Source: Phycisphaerales bacterium
Lineage (GTDB): Bacteria > Planctomycetota > Phycisphaerae > Phycisphaerales > UBA1924
DNA length: 64,000 bases
NCBI GenBank assembly: GCA_022072615.1
Contig: JAJVHS010000026.1
Location: forward strand, 1 to 64,000
Reading direction: 5' to 3'
The notes beneath the pieces are model-generated. The model worked only from the letters and a program-made list of their open reading frames with translations. It made no database searches and was not told the origin of the DNA. A program made the position numbers and the translations under genes. This document shows, piece after piece, positions 39,227 to 47,684 of this stretch; position 1 is the stretch's first letter; each line of letters begins with the position of its first letter.

Positions 39227-40022
39227 CGAGGCTCTCGGCGAAGACGAGCGGCACGTCGGGGAGCTCGATGCGCCCGCGGGGCGCGAGCGCGACCGGCAGC
39301 ACCGCACCGCGATCGATGGCCAGGACGAGCAGCGGCTGGCCGCCGGGCAGGCCCGATCTCATCGGGATCACAAGATCACGCACGACGCGGCCGGATCCGA
39401 AGTCGAACTGCCGGTACACCTGGCGGGCGCCCGGGATGCGGGTCGGAGGGCCGACCGACGCGGGCCCCAGGTGCCGCTCGATTGCTCGCGCGAACTGTTC
39501 TGGAAGTTCTTCTCCGCCGGGCAGGCCCGCGAACGCCGCGGGCGACCCGTGCCGGAGCGGAACTCCGGGCGCGGGGAGCATGAGCGTTCCGGCAAATCCC
39601 GCCGCGATGAGTTGGTCCGCCAGTTCAGCCGGATGCTCGGCGATGAGCTGGTCATCCTGCACGGTCCACTCCGATCCCGCCTCGGCGGCCCCGGCGAGCG
39701 CGAGCCGGGCATCCTGGATGAGCTCGACGAGCCCGGGATGCAGCGGCTCGTCGTGCCAGGCTTGGTGAAGACGGGTGGCGCACGCACGGATCTGCAGGTC
39801 GGCGCGGTCGAGCGCGACCGCCCGCTCACCCTTGCGTGAAAGCCGGTCGACCTCGCCGAGCGCGTGCGTGATGGCCTGCAGCTCGATGATGTCGGGGACG
39901 GCCTTGCGCCACCGCGCCTGCGGGCCCTGGGTCGGGAGCGCGACCGACGCCCGGGCGAACTCGGTCCAGTGCGCGACCAGGGCGGCCCACGTCAGGAACG
40001 CGCTGTCGGGTGTTTCGCTCAC
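39219..40022 (-). CDS. Hypothetical protein (267 aa)
   Basis: I do not recognise this protein. From the GTG at 40022 (SETPDSAFLTWAALVAHW) it is 267 residues, mostly helical in the first 130, with a C-terminal part rich in beta pattern (VVRDLVIPMRSG, PLLVLAIDRGAVLPVAL). No membrane segment or cysteine motif. Its stop overlaps the lipase-like gene's start, so both probably belong to one operon. Confidence 0.55.
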   Translation of the reverse strand: MSETPDSAFLTWAALVAHWTEFARASVALPTQGPQARWRKAVPDIIELQAITHALGEVDRLSRKGERAVALDRADLQIRACATRLHQAWHDEPLHPGLVELIQDARLALAGAAEAGSEWTVQDDQLIAEHPAELADQLIAAGFAGTLMLPAPGVPLRHGSPAAFAGLPGGEELPEQFARAIERHLGPASVGPPTRIPGARQVYRQFDFGSGRVVRDLVIPMRSGLPGGQPLLVLAIDRGAVLPVALAPRGRIELPDVPLVFAESLDG

Positions 40023-40091
40023 AAGCGATCGTAGTTCCCGGGGCGTGGGATCGTGCCCGTGGACCGCCGTCGCGGGCGTACGCTTGGCTCG

Positions 40092-40742
40092 ATGGAGTTC
40101 CTGCCAAGCCAGCTCTCCCAGCCCGACCGGTACAAACTCATGATCGGCGGGATCGTGCCGCGTCCGATTGCCGTGGTCTCCACGGTGTCGGCCGACGGGC
40201 GGCCGAACGTCGCGCCCTTCTCCTTCTTTAACGGCGTGGGCTCGGATCCGATGATGCTGCTCTTCTGCCCGGCGAACAAGCCCGACGGGTCGGACAAGGA
40301 CACGCTGAGGAACTGCGCTGCGGCCGCCGAGGGCGGGGCCGGGGAGTTCGTGGTCAACATCCTGCACGCCGCCGATGTCCGGCGGATCGCGGCGTGCGCC
40401 GAGCCGCTGGAGTATGGCGACTCGGAGTTCGCGCTCTCGGGTCTCACCCCCGCGCCGTCGACGCGTGTGCGTCCGCCGCGCGTGGCGGAAGCCGCACTGA
40501 GCTTCGAATGCCGGACGGTCCAGGTGATCCGCACGAACCCAGGCGCGCCATCGGGCGGGAACGTGGTGCTCGGCGAGGTGGTGTACATCCACGCCGCGGA
40601 CGGCCTTGTCAACGAACGATTCCATGTCGACCCCGTCCGGCTCGACGCGGTGGGCAGGATGGGGGGAATCGAGTACTGCAACACTCGCGAGCGTTTCCAG
40701 GTTCCGATGGGCCGGGCGGCGCTCCAGCAACCACCCGGATGA
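40092..40742 (+). CDS. Flavin reductase-like FMN-binding protein
   Basis: 216 residues of the flavin reductase-like split-barrel family. The FMN-binding part is the N-terminal half: MIGGIVPRPIAVVSTVSADG, NVAPFSFFNGVGSDPMMLLF, GEFVVNIL. Members are NAD(P)H:FMN oxidoreductases or FMN-binding proteins. The start ATG 40092 (MEFLPSQLSQPD) lacks a visible ribosome binding site. The Gfo/Idh/MocA gene begins 8 bases downstream, suggesting an operon. Confidence 0.85.
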   Translation: MEFLPSQLSQPDRYKLMIGGIVPRPIAVVSTVSADGRPNVAPFSFFNGVGSDPMMLLFCPANKPDGSDKDTLRNCAAAAEGGAGEFVVNILHAADVRRIAACAEPLEYGDSEFALSGLTPAPSTRVRPPRVAEAALSFECRTVQVIRTNPGAPSGGNVVLGEVVYIHAADGLVNERFHVDPVRLDAVGRMGGIEYCNTRERFQVPMGRAALQQPPG

Positions 40743-40749
40743 GCAACGC

Positions 40750-41865
40750 ATGGGCTTCATCAAGCACATCCCCGGTACGAACCCCATCATCACGCCTCCG
40801 CGTGATCCTCGGTCGCTGGGCCTGGGTGTCGTCGGGCTCCACGAGGGCCGGACGCTGCTGCTCGCGATGAACCGGACCGCGAGCATCCACCCGGTGGCGG
40901 GATGCGATCTGAACCCCGAGAAAGTTCAAGCGTGCCGGGCCGAACTTCCTGGACTGTTCTATACGTCGGACTACCAGCAGATGCTCGCCCGGCCTGATGT
41001 GCAGGTCGTCGCGATCTACACGCCCGACTCTCTGCACGCCGACCACATCGTGGCGGCGTTCGACGCCGGCAAGGACGTGATCTGCACCAAGCCGCTCGTC
41101 AATTCGCTGGGCGATGCGAGGCGCGTGCTCGACGCCGGACGCAGGACAGGCCGGCGGCTGATGGTGGGGCAGTCGACGCGGTTCTTCGAGCCGTTCCGCC
41201 GGCAGCGGGCGGCGTACGAACGGGGTGAACTGGGCACGGTCGAGCTGCTGGATGCGCACTACATCCATCGGATGGACTGGTACTACCAGAAGAGCCCGTG
41301 GGTGGCGAAGGAAACGGACTGGGTGTTTCTCGGCCTGTCGCACCCGCTGGACCTCTTGTGCTGGTATCTCGGGCCGATCCGCAGCGTGCAGGCGATGAGC
41401 GTTCGCTCCGAGCTCGCGGCGCGCTTCGAGACCAGGGGCCCGGATGTGTACATCGTCAACGCGGTGTCGCAGACCGGAAGGCTGGGCCGCGCCATGGGCC
41501 ACTACGGCTGCCACGAGCTGCCGACGGCTCGCAACTGCATCGAGCTGATGCTGTACGGGTCCAGGTCCACGAGCCTGGCGCAGTACCACGACATGCGGTA
41601 TGTCTACGCCGCGCCCGATGGGACCGAGGTGACCGAGGACCATCTCTACGCCGGGCGGCACTACTACTTCAACAGCGAGGTGCACGGCATGCATTACGGC
41701 GAGTTCGCGAACTATGCCGAGGCGTTCGCCCGGTCGATCCTCGACGGCACGCCCAACAGCCCCGATCTCGAGGAGGGCGTGCGGACGTTCTGCGTGATGG
41801 ACGCGGTGCGCCGATCGGCCGTCGAGGGACGGCAGGTGGAAGTCCAGGACATCACGTGCTCGTGA
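40750..41865 (+). CDS. Gfo/Idh/MocA family oxidoreductase
   Basis: 371 residues, NAD(P)-dependent dehydrogenase of sugars and related polyols. Rossmann domain GVVGLHEGRTLLLAM, VVAIYTPDSLHADHIVAAF and the catalytic-Lys segment DVICTKPLVNSLGDAR; the C-terminal domain carries DWVFLGLSHPLDLLCW. Substrate cannot be told. Planctomycetes have many paralogues, often for degradation of sugars in polysaccharides. Confidence 0.85.
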   Translation: MGFIKHIPGTNPIITPPRDPRSLGLGVVGLHEGRTLLLAMNRTASIHPVAGCDLNPEKVQACRAELPGLFYTSDYQQMLARPDVQVVAIYTPDSLHADHIVAAFDAGKDVICTKPLVNSLGDARRVLDAGRRTGRRLMVGQSTRFFEPFRRQRAAYERGELGTVELLDAHYIHRMDWYYQKSPWVAKETDWVFLGLSHPLDLLCWYLGPIRSVQAMSVRSELAARFETRGPDVYIVNAVSQTGRLGRAMGHYGCHELPTARNCIELMLYGSRSTSLAQYHDMRYVYAAPDGTEVTEDHLYAGRHYYFNSEVHGMHYGEFANYAEAFARSILDGTPNSPDLEEGVRTFCVMDAVRRSAVEGRQVEVQDITCS

Positions 41866-41887
41866 TGCTCCTTCGCGGCGCATGAAA

Positions 41888-41911
41888 AAGGGCCGGCTGC
41901 TGCCGGCCCTT
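41888..41911 (-). terminator. Intrinsic terminator of PEP-CTERM gene 1
   Basis: AAGGGCCGGC (41888-41897) pairs with GCCGGCCCTT (41902-41911), loop TGCT; read on the minus strand the stem runs into five T. It is 23 bases after the stop of the gene at 41934. Confidence 0.85.
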
Positions 41912-41933
41912 GAAGAACATTCTGGAGAGGCTG

Positions 41934-42845
41934 TTACGAACGGCGGCGACGACCGGCGAGCAGGCCGCCGAGACCGACGAGGGCGAGGGTGCCCGGGGCC
42001 GGGACCGCCTCGAGGCCGTCGATCTCCTCGGTGTCGATCCCGAACAGCGCACCGACCTTGTTGGCGGTGTCCCAGACCACGCCGCCGTGGTTGAGGAAGG
42101 TGCCGACGGGCGCGCCGGTGGCGTCGCGGGTGATGACCCAGATCTCGCCGCCGTCAAAGAACGTGTTGGCGGCGACGCTCACGAGCATCATGTCGCCGAC
42201 GCCGAAGGAGTGGATGTCGCCGTCGAAGTCGTTGACCATGAGTCCGTCGAGGTCAAGATCGGAGATGGTCGGCGCCTTGATGGCAAGCGCGAGCTCCTGC
42301 GAGGAGAAGTACACGCCCCCGCCCGAGCGCACCGCGGCCCCGCCGAGGTCGCCGCGGTCCGACCAGTGCGTCGAGTCGTTGTCCGGGCCCCACAGTTCGA
42401 TGCCGTCCACCTGGCGCGGAAGGTTGAGGGGATCCACGTTGGCGGTCGTCGCCCACACGCCGCGGCCCGAGCCTTCGGGCGTCGCGCCGCTGTACCACAG
42501 CGGAGCGTTGGGAACGTCGAGCGAGCCCGCCGCCGACGACGGGGACGTGCTGAACGACAGGATCATCGAGAACTTGTCGGCGATGACTTCCTGCATGAAG
42601 GCGTCGCCGAAGTTGGCGATGGCGTCCACTTCCTCGGAGGGCAGGAGAACGCCGTTGGTGACGGGCACATCACCGACCCACGCGAGGACCTGGCCGGGTG
42701 ACGCCAGACCGGCGGCGTTCATGTCGAAACGCGACGAGTATTCCTTGCCGGGGACGGCGCCGTAACCGATGGGGCGGGCAATCGCGGTGGTGGCGGCCCC
42801 GGCGAGCGCAGCGAAAGCGACATACCGAACGAGTTTGCTGTTCAT
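41934..42845 (-). CDS. PEP-CTERM sorted exported protein, paralogue 1
   Basis: 303 residues. Signal peptide (LVRYVAFAALAGAATTAIA) at the N-terminus; PEP-CTERM sorting tail at the C-terminus: AVPAPG, hydrophobic LALVGLGGLLA, then RRRR. This tail targets the protein to exosortase processing at the outer envelope. The middle is beta-rich with several Asp-rich DLDLDG and NDFDG patches and no known enzyme domain. It is clearly paralogous to the gene at 43267-44181 over its whole length. Start at 42845 (MNSKLVRY) has GAGGAG upstream. Confidence 0.85.
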   Translation of the reverse strand: MNSKLVRYVAFAALAGAATTAIARPIGYGAVPGKEYSSRFDMNAAGLASPGQVLAWVGDVPVTNGVLLPSEEVDAIANFGDAFMQEVIADKFSMILSFSTSPSSAAGSLDVPNAPLWYSGATPEGSGRGVWATTANVDPLNLPRQVDGIELWGPDNDSTHWSDRGDLGGAAVRSGGGVYFSSQELALAIKAPTISDLDLDGLMVNDFDGDIHSFGVGDMMLVSVAANTFFDGGEIWVITRDATGAPVGTFLNHGGVVWDTANKVGALFGIDTEEIDGLEAVPAPGTLALVGLGGLLAGRRRRS

Positions 42846-43266
42846 GGACACTCTCCTCGCGCGCCGCCCCGACGGAGATGCAAAGGCGATACTTGATACC
42901 GGTGCTGGGAGGAGGTCGTGCGACGCCGCAAAACGCAAATCACCCCCAACATCCCGACGCGCCCTGTTAGAGGACCATTTCGCGTCCGGACCCGGGGAAG
43001 TTCCCTGATTTTCATGCTTTGGTCAGCTTGGAATCACATTTGTTATTTGTTTGGATCACTGTTTCTTGTGGCGGCGCTGCCCATAAAGCGCTTTCACCGT
43101 CGACCTCTCGCGTCATTTCGTGGAACTCCGTTGATACCCGCGCGGCGGGGCGATGGCCGATCGTGAGGCGGCTCTCGGTGCCGAGGCGTTCTCAGGCGGA
43201 GACCGGCGACCAATGAAAACCGGCCGGCAAACGCCGGCCGGTGCGCCCCAGGGCGAAGGGAAGAAA
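42846..43266. other. Intergenic region between the PEP-CTERM paralogues
   Basis: 421 bases. It contains the paralogue 2 terminator (43219-43242). The sequence ACGCGCCCTGTTA (42957-42969), 112 bases before paralogue 1, matches ACGCGCCCTGTAA (44283-44295), 102 bases before paralogue 2, and may be a shared promoter or leader element. No ORF of note. Confidence 0.45.
43219..43242 (-). terminator. Intrinsic terminator of PEP-CTERM gene 2
   Basis: ACCGGCCGGC (43219-43228) pairs with GCCGGCCGGT (43233-43242) around AAAC; on the minus strand it is followed by four T. It lies 24 bases beyond the stop of the gene at 43267. Confidence 0.82.
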
Positions 43267-44181
43267 TCAGGAGTAGCGGCGGCGGGTCGCGGCGAGGCCC
43301 GCGAGGCCCAGCAGCAGCACGGCGCCGGGCGCGGGCACCGCTTCGAGACCGTCGATCTCCTCGGTGTCGATCCCGAACAGCGCGCCGACGCTGTTCGCCG
43401 TGTCCCAGGTCACCCCGCCGTGCTGGAGGAAGGTTCCAACCGGCGCGCCATTGGCGTTGCGGGTGATGACCCAGATCTCGCCGCCGTCGAAGAAGCCGTT
43501 GGCCGCGACGCTCACGAGCATGATGTCTCCGATGCCGAAGCGCTCCATGTCGCCGTCGAAGTCGTTGACCATGAGGCCGTCAAGGTCAAGGTTCGTGGTG
43601 GAGGGGGCGTTGATGGCGATCGCGAGTTCCGCGCTCGAGAAGTACATTGCGCCGAACCCGGTCCGGACTGCGGCTCCGCCGATGTCACCACGGTCCGACC
43701 AGTGCGTCGAGTCGTTGTCCGGCCCCCAGATCTCGATGCCGTCCACCTGGACGGGCATGTTGACCGGATCGACGTTCTTGGTCGTCGCCCACACGCCGCG
43801 CCCCGAACCCTCGGGCGTCGCACCGCTGTACCAGAGCGGAGCATTGGGAACATCGAGCGAGTTCGCCGCCGACGACGGCGAGGTGCTGAACGACAGGATC
43901 ATCGTGTACTGGTCGAAGATGACCTGCTGCAGGAATGCGTCGCCGACATTCGCGATCGCGTCGACTTCGTCAGAGGGGAAGAGGACCCCGTTCCCGACGG
44001 GCGTGTCGCCGATCCACGTGAGCACCTGGCCCGGCGCCGGCATTCCCAAGGAGTTCATGTCGAACCGGGCAGAGTACTCCTTGCCGGGGACCGAGCTGTA
44101 GCCGATGGGACGGGCCAGCGCGGCGCACGCGGTCCCGGCAATCGCCAGCAGCGCGATATGACGATACATCCTCGTATTCAT
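43267..44181 (-). CDS. PEP-CTERM sorted exported protein, paralogue 2
   Basis: 304 residues, same build as paralogue 1: signal peptide (HIALLAIAGTACAALA), a shared beta-rich body with long identical stretches (IGYSSVPGKEYSARFDMN, LSFSTSPSSAANSLDVPNAP, GGEIWVITRNANGAPVGTFL), and a C-terminal VPAPGAVLLLGLAGLAATRRR sorting tail. Neighbouring duplicates with their own terminators and a shared leader element. Function unknown; probably a surface or periplasmic structural protein. Confidence 0.85.
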   Translation of the reverse strand: MNTRMYRHIALLAIAGTACAALARPIGYSSVPGKEYSARFDMNSLGMPAPGQVLTWIGDTPVGNGVLFPSDEVDAIANVGDAFLQQVIFDQYTMILSFSTSPSSAANSLDVPNAPLWYSGATPEGSGRGVWATTKNVDPVNMPVQVDGIEIWGPDNDSTHWSDRGDIGGAAVRTGFGAMYFSSAELAIAINAPSTTNLDLDGLMVNDFDGDMERFGIGDIMLVSVAANGFFDGGEIWVITRNANGAPVGTFLQHGGVTWDTANSVGALFGIDTEEIDGLEAVPAPGAVLLLGLAGLAATRRRYS

Positions 44182-44346
44182 GGCACTCTCCTTGCGCGTG
44201 AGGCAACGGGCAATACCGAGTACCGGTTGTCGGGGACGCTGCGACGGGGCAGCAATCAGATGTTCTCCCCCCCTGATCGCCCACGCGCCCTGTAATCAAG
44301 AACTGATTGCAGTCTAGCCGTGCGCCGATGCAAATGCGCCATGTTT

Positions 44347-45462
44347 TCACGCATCCGAAGCGTTTTTGCCACGATTTGCGATCTGTTCGCGGGCGCGTTC
44401 GCGAGGATGAAACTTCTTATGAACAGAATGCAATCGCGTTCGATCGACGTGCGTGTAGATCTGCGTGGTCGCGATGTCGGCGTGGCCGAGCAGCTCCTGC
44501 ACCACGCGGAGGTCCGCGCCCCCCGTCAGCAGGTGTGTCGCGAAACTATGCCGGAGCGTGTGCGGGTGCACGTCGCGCAAGCCCGCCGCCGAAGCGTACT
44601 TGCGCACGATCTGCCAGACCGCGACGCGGTCGAGGGGGCGGCCGCTGCGGGACAGGAACACCCGTCCCTTGTCGCCCAGCCGGCCCGGCGTCCCCGTCGA
44701 CGCCGCCGCGAGCACCGGCCGGCCCTGGCGCAGGTACTGATCGAGCGCCGCCCGCGCGGGCGCTCCCATCGGGACGACGCGGTGTTTCGTTCCCTTGCCG
44801 AGCACGCGCAGCGCGGACACCGACTCCAGAACGTCGGTGAGCGAGATCGTCGCCGATTCGGTGGCTCGCAGCCCGCTCGCGTACATCAGCTCGAGCAGCG
44901 CGCGGTCGCGAAGCTGGAGCGCGCGCCTGACCGCGGGCGCTGAACCGCGGGTCGTCGCCCGCTGCCGTGACCCGGCCTGCGACGCTGCACCGGGGTCGCT
45001 CGAACCTTGCGGCGACGACGCGGCCGCCAGCAGCGATCTCATCTGGTTCGGTGTCAGCACGTCGGGCAGGTTCCGCCAGCGGTGGGGGCGCTCGAGCACG
45101 TCCGTCGGGAGCTTGTCGATGAGACGCATCGCCAGGGCCCAGCGGAAGAACATCCGCACGGTCGCGAGGTGCCGCGTGACCGAGCTGGGCTGCATCTTCC
45201 GGGACGCCTTGAGGTCGGCGAGGTGCGACGCGAGGTGGCGCGGGGTGACCGCGCCGATCCCGGGGACGTTCTGTGTGACCAGGTCCTCGAGCAGGTCGAG
45301 CATGTCGCGGGTGTACGCCGCGATGGTGTTGCGCGAAAGCCCGCACTCGACCCGCAGATACACGAGGAAATCCCCCAGCACGTGCTGCCACGGGCGCGGA
45401 AGCTGCTGCCGCGGGCGAGGTTTGCGCCCTCGGCGGGTACGGGGGGTCGGGGAGGCCGTCAT
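44347..45462 (-). CDS. XerC/XerD-like tyrosine recombinase
   Basis: 371 residues. SAM-like N-terminal domain ([20 protein letters not shown]), core-binding helices and catalytic domain with Arg in [14 protein letters not shown], Lys in [24 protein letters not shown] (H-x-x-R), [16 protein letters not shown] (His and nucleophile Tyr). Strongly like XerD, which resolves chromosome dimers. It has an unusual low-complexity insertion of about 35 residues between the two domains ([20 protein letters not shown]). Start 45462 ([12 protein letters not shown]). It is divergent from flgI. Confidence 0.88.
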   Translation of the reverse strand: MTASPTPRTRRGRKPRPRQQLPRPWQHVLGDFLVYLRVECGLSRNTIAAYTRDMLDLLEDLVTQNVPGIGAVTPRHLASHLADLKASRKMQPSSVTRHLATVRMFFRWALAMRLIDKLPTDVLERPHRWRNLPDVLTPNQMRSLLAAASSPQGSSDPGAASQAGSRQRATTRGSAPAVRRALQLRDRALLELMYASGLRATESATISLTDVLESVSALRVLGKGTKHRVVPMGAPARAALDQYLRQGRPVLAAASTGTPGRLGDKGRVFLSRSGRPLDRVAVWQIVRKYASAAGLRDVHPHTLRHSFATHLLTGGADLRVVQELLGHADIATTQIYTHVDRTRLHSVHKKFHPRERAREQIANRGKNASDA

Positions 45463-45517
45463 GGGCTTGCCAAGGGTATCGGGCGAGCGCCGCCCATCGC
45501 CGCACATTGCGATCATG

Positions 45518-45534
45518 CTGGCATGCACCTTGCG
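45518..45534 (+). promoter_or_regulatory. Sigma-54-like -24/-12 element before flgI
   Basis: CTGGCATGCACCTTGCG: GG (45520-45521) and GC (45532-45533) are separated by 10 bases as in RpoN promoters; only a C/T change at one -24 position. The inferred start (about 45545) would give a nearly leaderless flgI mRNA, which weakens the case. Confidence 0.45.
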
Positions 45535-45547
45535 TGAGAGCCCGGCG

Positions 45548-46633
45548 ATGAAATTGCGCACGCTCCTGGGACTGATCGTGCTCGTGTGCTGGCTGATCCC
45601 GCCCGCGCATGCCACCACCATCAAGGAAATCGCCAGAATCAAAGGTGAGGGCGAATCGGTCCTCCGCGGCACGGGGCTGGTGGTCGGCCTGCCGGGGACT
45701 GGAGATTCGGGCAAGGAGCCAGCGCTCGCCCGCCCGCTCTCGGAGTACCTCAAGAACAGCGGGAACACGATTGCCAAGCTCGAGGAGCTCGCCGCCACCA
45801 AGTCGGTTGCTCTCGTGTCGCTCAGCTGCGTTATTCCCGAGGGAGGGGCCCGGGCCGACGACACGCTCGACGTGCACGTTTCGACCCTTGGCACGGCCAA
45901 GAGCATCAAGGGCGGCCGGCTGGTGATCTCGCCGCTGGTCGGACCCTACAAGGGCGATCCCGTGTTCGCGATGGTCGAGGGCGCGGTGACGCTGGACGAC
46001 GCCGCGATCCCGACGGTCGGCCGCGTTCGGCTGGGCGCCCGCATCCTGCGCGACATCATGATGCCGCCGGTGGGCGACACCTTCGACCTGATCCTCCGCC
46101 CGCACTTTGCGGGGTGGAGCGCCTCCACGCAGGTCGCCGCGTCGATCGATTCGCTGTACCGGGCCGATCCGCTCGCCGCGGGGCCGACCATCGCCCGGGC
46201 CATGGATGAGCGCACGATTCGGGTCTATGTGCCCGAAACCGAGCGTTCGGACCGCGCGGCGTTCATCGCGGATGTTCTTTCGGCGGACATCAACACCACG
46301 CTCCTGCGGCTGCCGGCGATGGTGGTAGTCAACCCCGCCGACGGCAGCATCGTCATGACCTCCGACGTCGAGATCGGCGCGGTGGCCATCACGCACAAGG
46401 ACCTGACGATCACGACCACGATCCCGCCGCCCGTTCCGAGCCAGTTTGATCCCCTGGTCGAGCGGTCCCACTGGACCGGCCTGCAGGCGCCCGCGCCGGC
46501 CGCGGCCAACGCGAAGCTGTCGGACCTGCTCGCCGCCTTCAAGCAGCTGGATATCCCCGTCGCCGACCAGGTCGACGTCCTGGTGATGATCCAGAAGATG
46601 GGCAAGCTGAACGCCAAGCTGGTGATCGACTGA
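45548..46633 (+). CDS. flgI: Flagellar basal-body P-ring protein FlgI
   Basis: Periplasmic P-ring subunit around the flagellar rod. 361 residues with a signal peptide ([16 protein letters not shown]). Typical family motifs: [13 protein letters not shown]-like start ([15 protein letters not shown]), [58 protein letters not shown] and [19 protein letters not shown] at the end. Its presence means a peptidoglycan-spanning bushing. The first gene of the flagellar cluster. Confidence 0.93.
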   Translation: MKLRTLLGLIVLVCWLIPPAHATTIKEIARIKGEGESVLRGTGLVVGLPGTGDSGKEPALARPLSEYLKNSGNTIAKLEELAATKSVALVSLSCVIPEGGARADDTLDVHVSTLGTAKSIKGGRLVISPLVGPYKGDPVFAMVEGAVTLDDAAIPTVGRVRLGARILRDIMMPPVGDTFDLILRPHFAGWSASTQVAASIDSLYRADPLAAGPTIARAMDERTIRVYVPETERSDRAAFIADVLSADINTTLLRLPAMVVVNPADGSIVMTSDVEIGAVAITHKDLTITTTIPPPVPSQFDPLVERSHWTGLQAPAPAAANAKLSDLLAAFKQLDIPVADQVDVLVMIQKMGKLNAKLVID

Positions 46634-46645
46634 GCGAGTTCCCGC

Positions 46646-47035
46646 ATGCGACCCGTTGATTCCTTCGCCATTCCACCGCGCGGGCCCGCCGAGATGGCCG
46701 TTTCCACGCTGCCGGCGGCGCCGAGTTCGCAGCAGGACTTTGCCGCCGTGCTCGGCCGGCACGGCGTCGGCGTCGCGATCACGCGGCAGGATCAGCTCGA
46801 ACGAGCCCGGACCGCGGCGCAGGATTTCGTGGCGGTGTCCCTGGTCCAGCCGGTGCTTGATGAAGCCCGCGAATCCTCGATGGCGGCCGAGCCGTTCGCC
46901 CCGTCTGCGGCCGAGAAGCACTTCCGGGCACTCCAGGATGCAGCGCTTGCGCAGCGGATCACACGGGCCGCGCATTTTCCGCTGGTCGACAGGCTCGCAC
47001 AGACGCTGGTTCGGCGCGGAGGTGAGACCGGATGA
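46646..47035 (+). CDS. Flagellar rod-binding protein, FlgJ N-domain-like
   Basis: 129 residues resembling the rod-assembly domain of FlgJ but without the muramidase domain: AAQDFVAVSLVQPVLDEARES, PFAPSAAEKHFRALQDAAL, AQRITRAAHFPLVDRLAQTL. Many bacteria have this split version. It follows flgI and its stop overlaps the FlgN-like start by 4 bases. Assigned by pattern and position. Confidence 0.75.
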   Translation: MRPVDSFAIPPRGPAEMAVSTLPAAPSSQQDFAAVLGRHGVGVAITRQDQLERARTAAQDFVAVSLVQPVLDEARESSMAAEPFAPSAAEKHFRALQDAALAQRITRAAHFPLVDRLAQTLVRRGGETG

Positions 47036-47598
47036 CGGCCGCGAACAAGCCTTCCCGCGACGCCGTGGCCGAGGGCCACGCCTCGACCCCGCTCACGCAC
47101 GCTTCCGCGCTCGAATCCCTGCTCAACGACCTGCTCGTCGCGCACGAATCGCTGGTCCAGGTGTGCGCCGACCAGCGTGAAGCCGTCCGGACGGCCGACC
47201 CCGCGTCGGTGCGGCTGTGCTCGGATCGCCACGCCGAGCTCCTGGATCGGATCGCGGCGCTTGATTCGACACGGTGCGAGCTGGTCAACGCCATGACCAG
47301 GTCGCTGCCGAGATCGGCGCTGCCCGCGGGCCCGGTCACCCTCACGCACCTTGCGGGCATGACCCCCGAGCCGCACCGCACGCGGCTGGTGGAGCTCGCG
47401 GGCCGCGTTCGGAGTGCCATCGAACGGGCCGCGGACCAGCAGCGCACGCTGAAATCCGCGACGGCCTCGCTGGTCGCGCACATGGGAGGCCTCGTCCGGC
47501 AGGTCGCCCAGCGGCTGAGCCACGCGGGGACGTACGGGCGCCGCGGCGTCATCGAATCGGCGCCCGTCGTGGTATCGGGGCTGGATCTTGTGCCCTGA
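47032..47598 (+). CDS. Flagellar chaperone FlgN-like protein
   Basis: 188 residues, helical: LESLLNDLLVAHESLVQVCADQRE, then CSDRHAELLDRIAAL and a second long helix (ERAADQQRTLKSATASLVAHM). This is the pattern of FlgN, the export chaperone for the hook-filament junction proteins FlgK and FlgL, which are encoded next. Coupled to the upstream gene by ATGA. FlgN is poorly conserved, so the assignment relies partly on position. Confidence 0.72.
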   Translation: MTAANKPSRDAVAEGHASTPLTHASALESLLNDLLVAHESLVQVCADQREAVRTADPASVRLCSDRHAELLDRIAALDSTRCELVNAMTRSLPRSALPAGPVTLTHLAGMTPEPHRTRLVELAGRVRSAIERAADQQRTLKSATASLVAHMGGLVRQVAQRLSHAGTYGRRGVIESAPVVVSGLDLVP

Positions 47599-47612
47599 CG
47601 CGGGGGCGGGGG

Positions 47613-47627
47613 TGGCACGCGGATCGC
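47613..47627 (+). promoter_or_regulatory. Possible sigma-54-like element before flgK
   Basis: TGGCACG (47613-47619) matches the -24 box exactly, and GC follows at GG-N10-GC spacing (47626-47627), but the -12 box is TCGC rather than TTGC. It lies about 60 bases before flgK, just after the FlgN-like stop. Confidence 0.35.
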
Positions 47628-47684
47628 GGAGGAGTCCCGGACCGCCGCGGGGCCTTCACCCGCCATGGAGTCATTGGACCCGCC

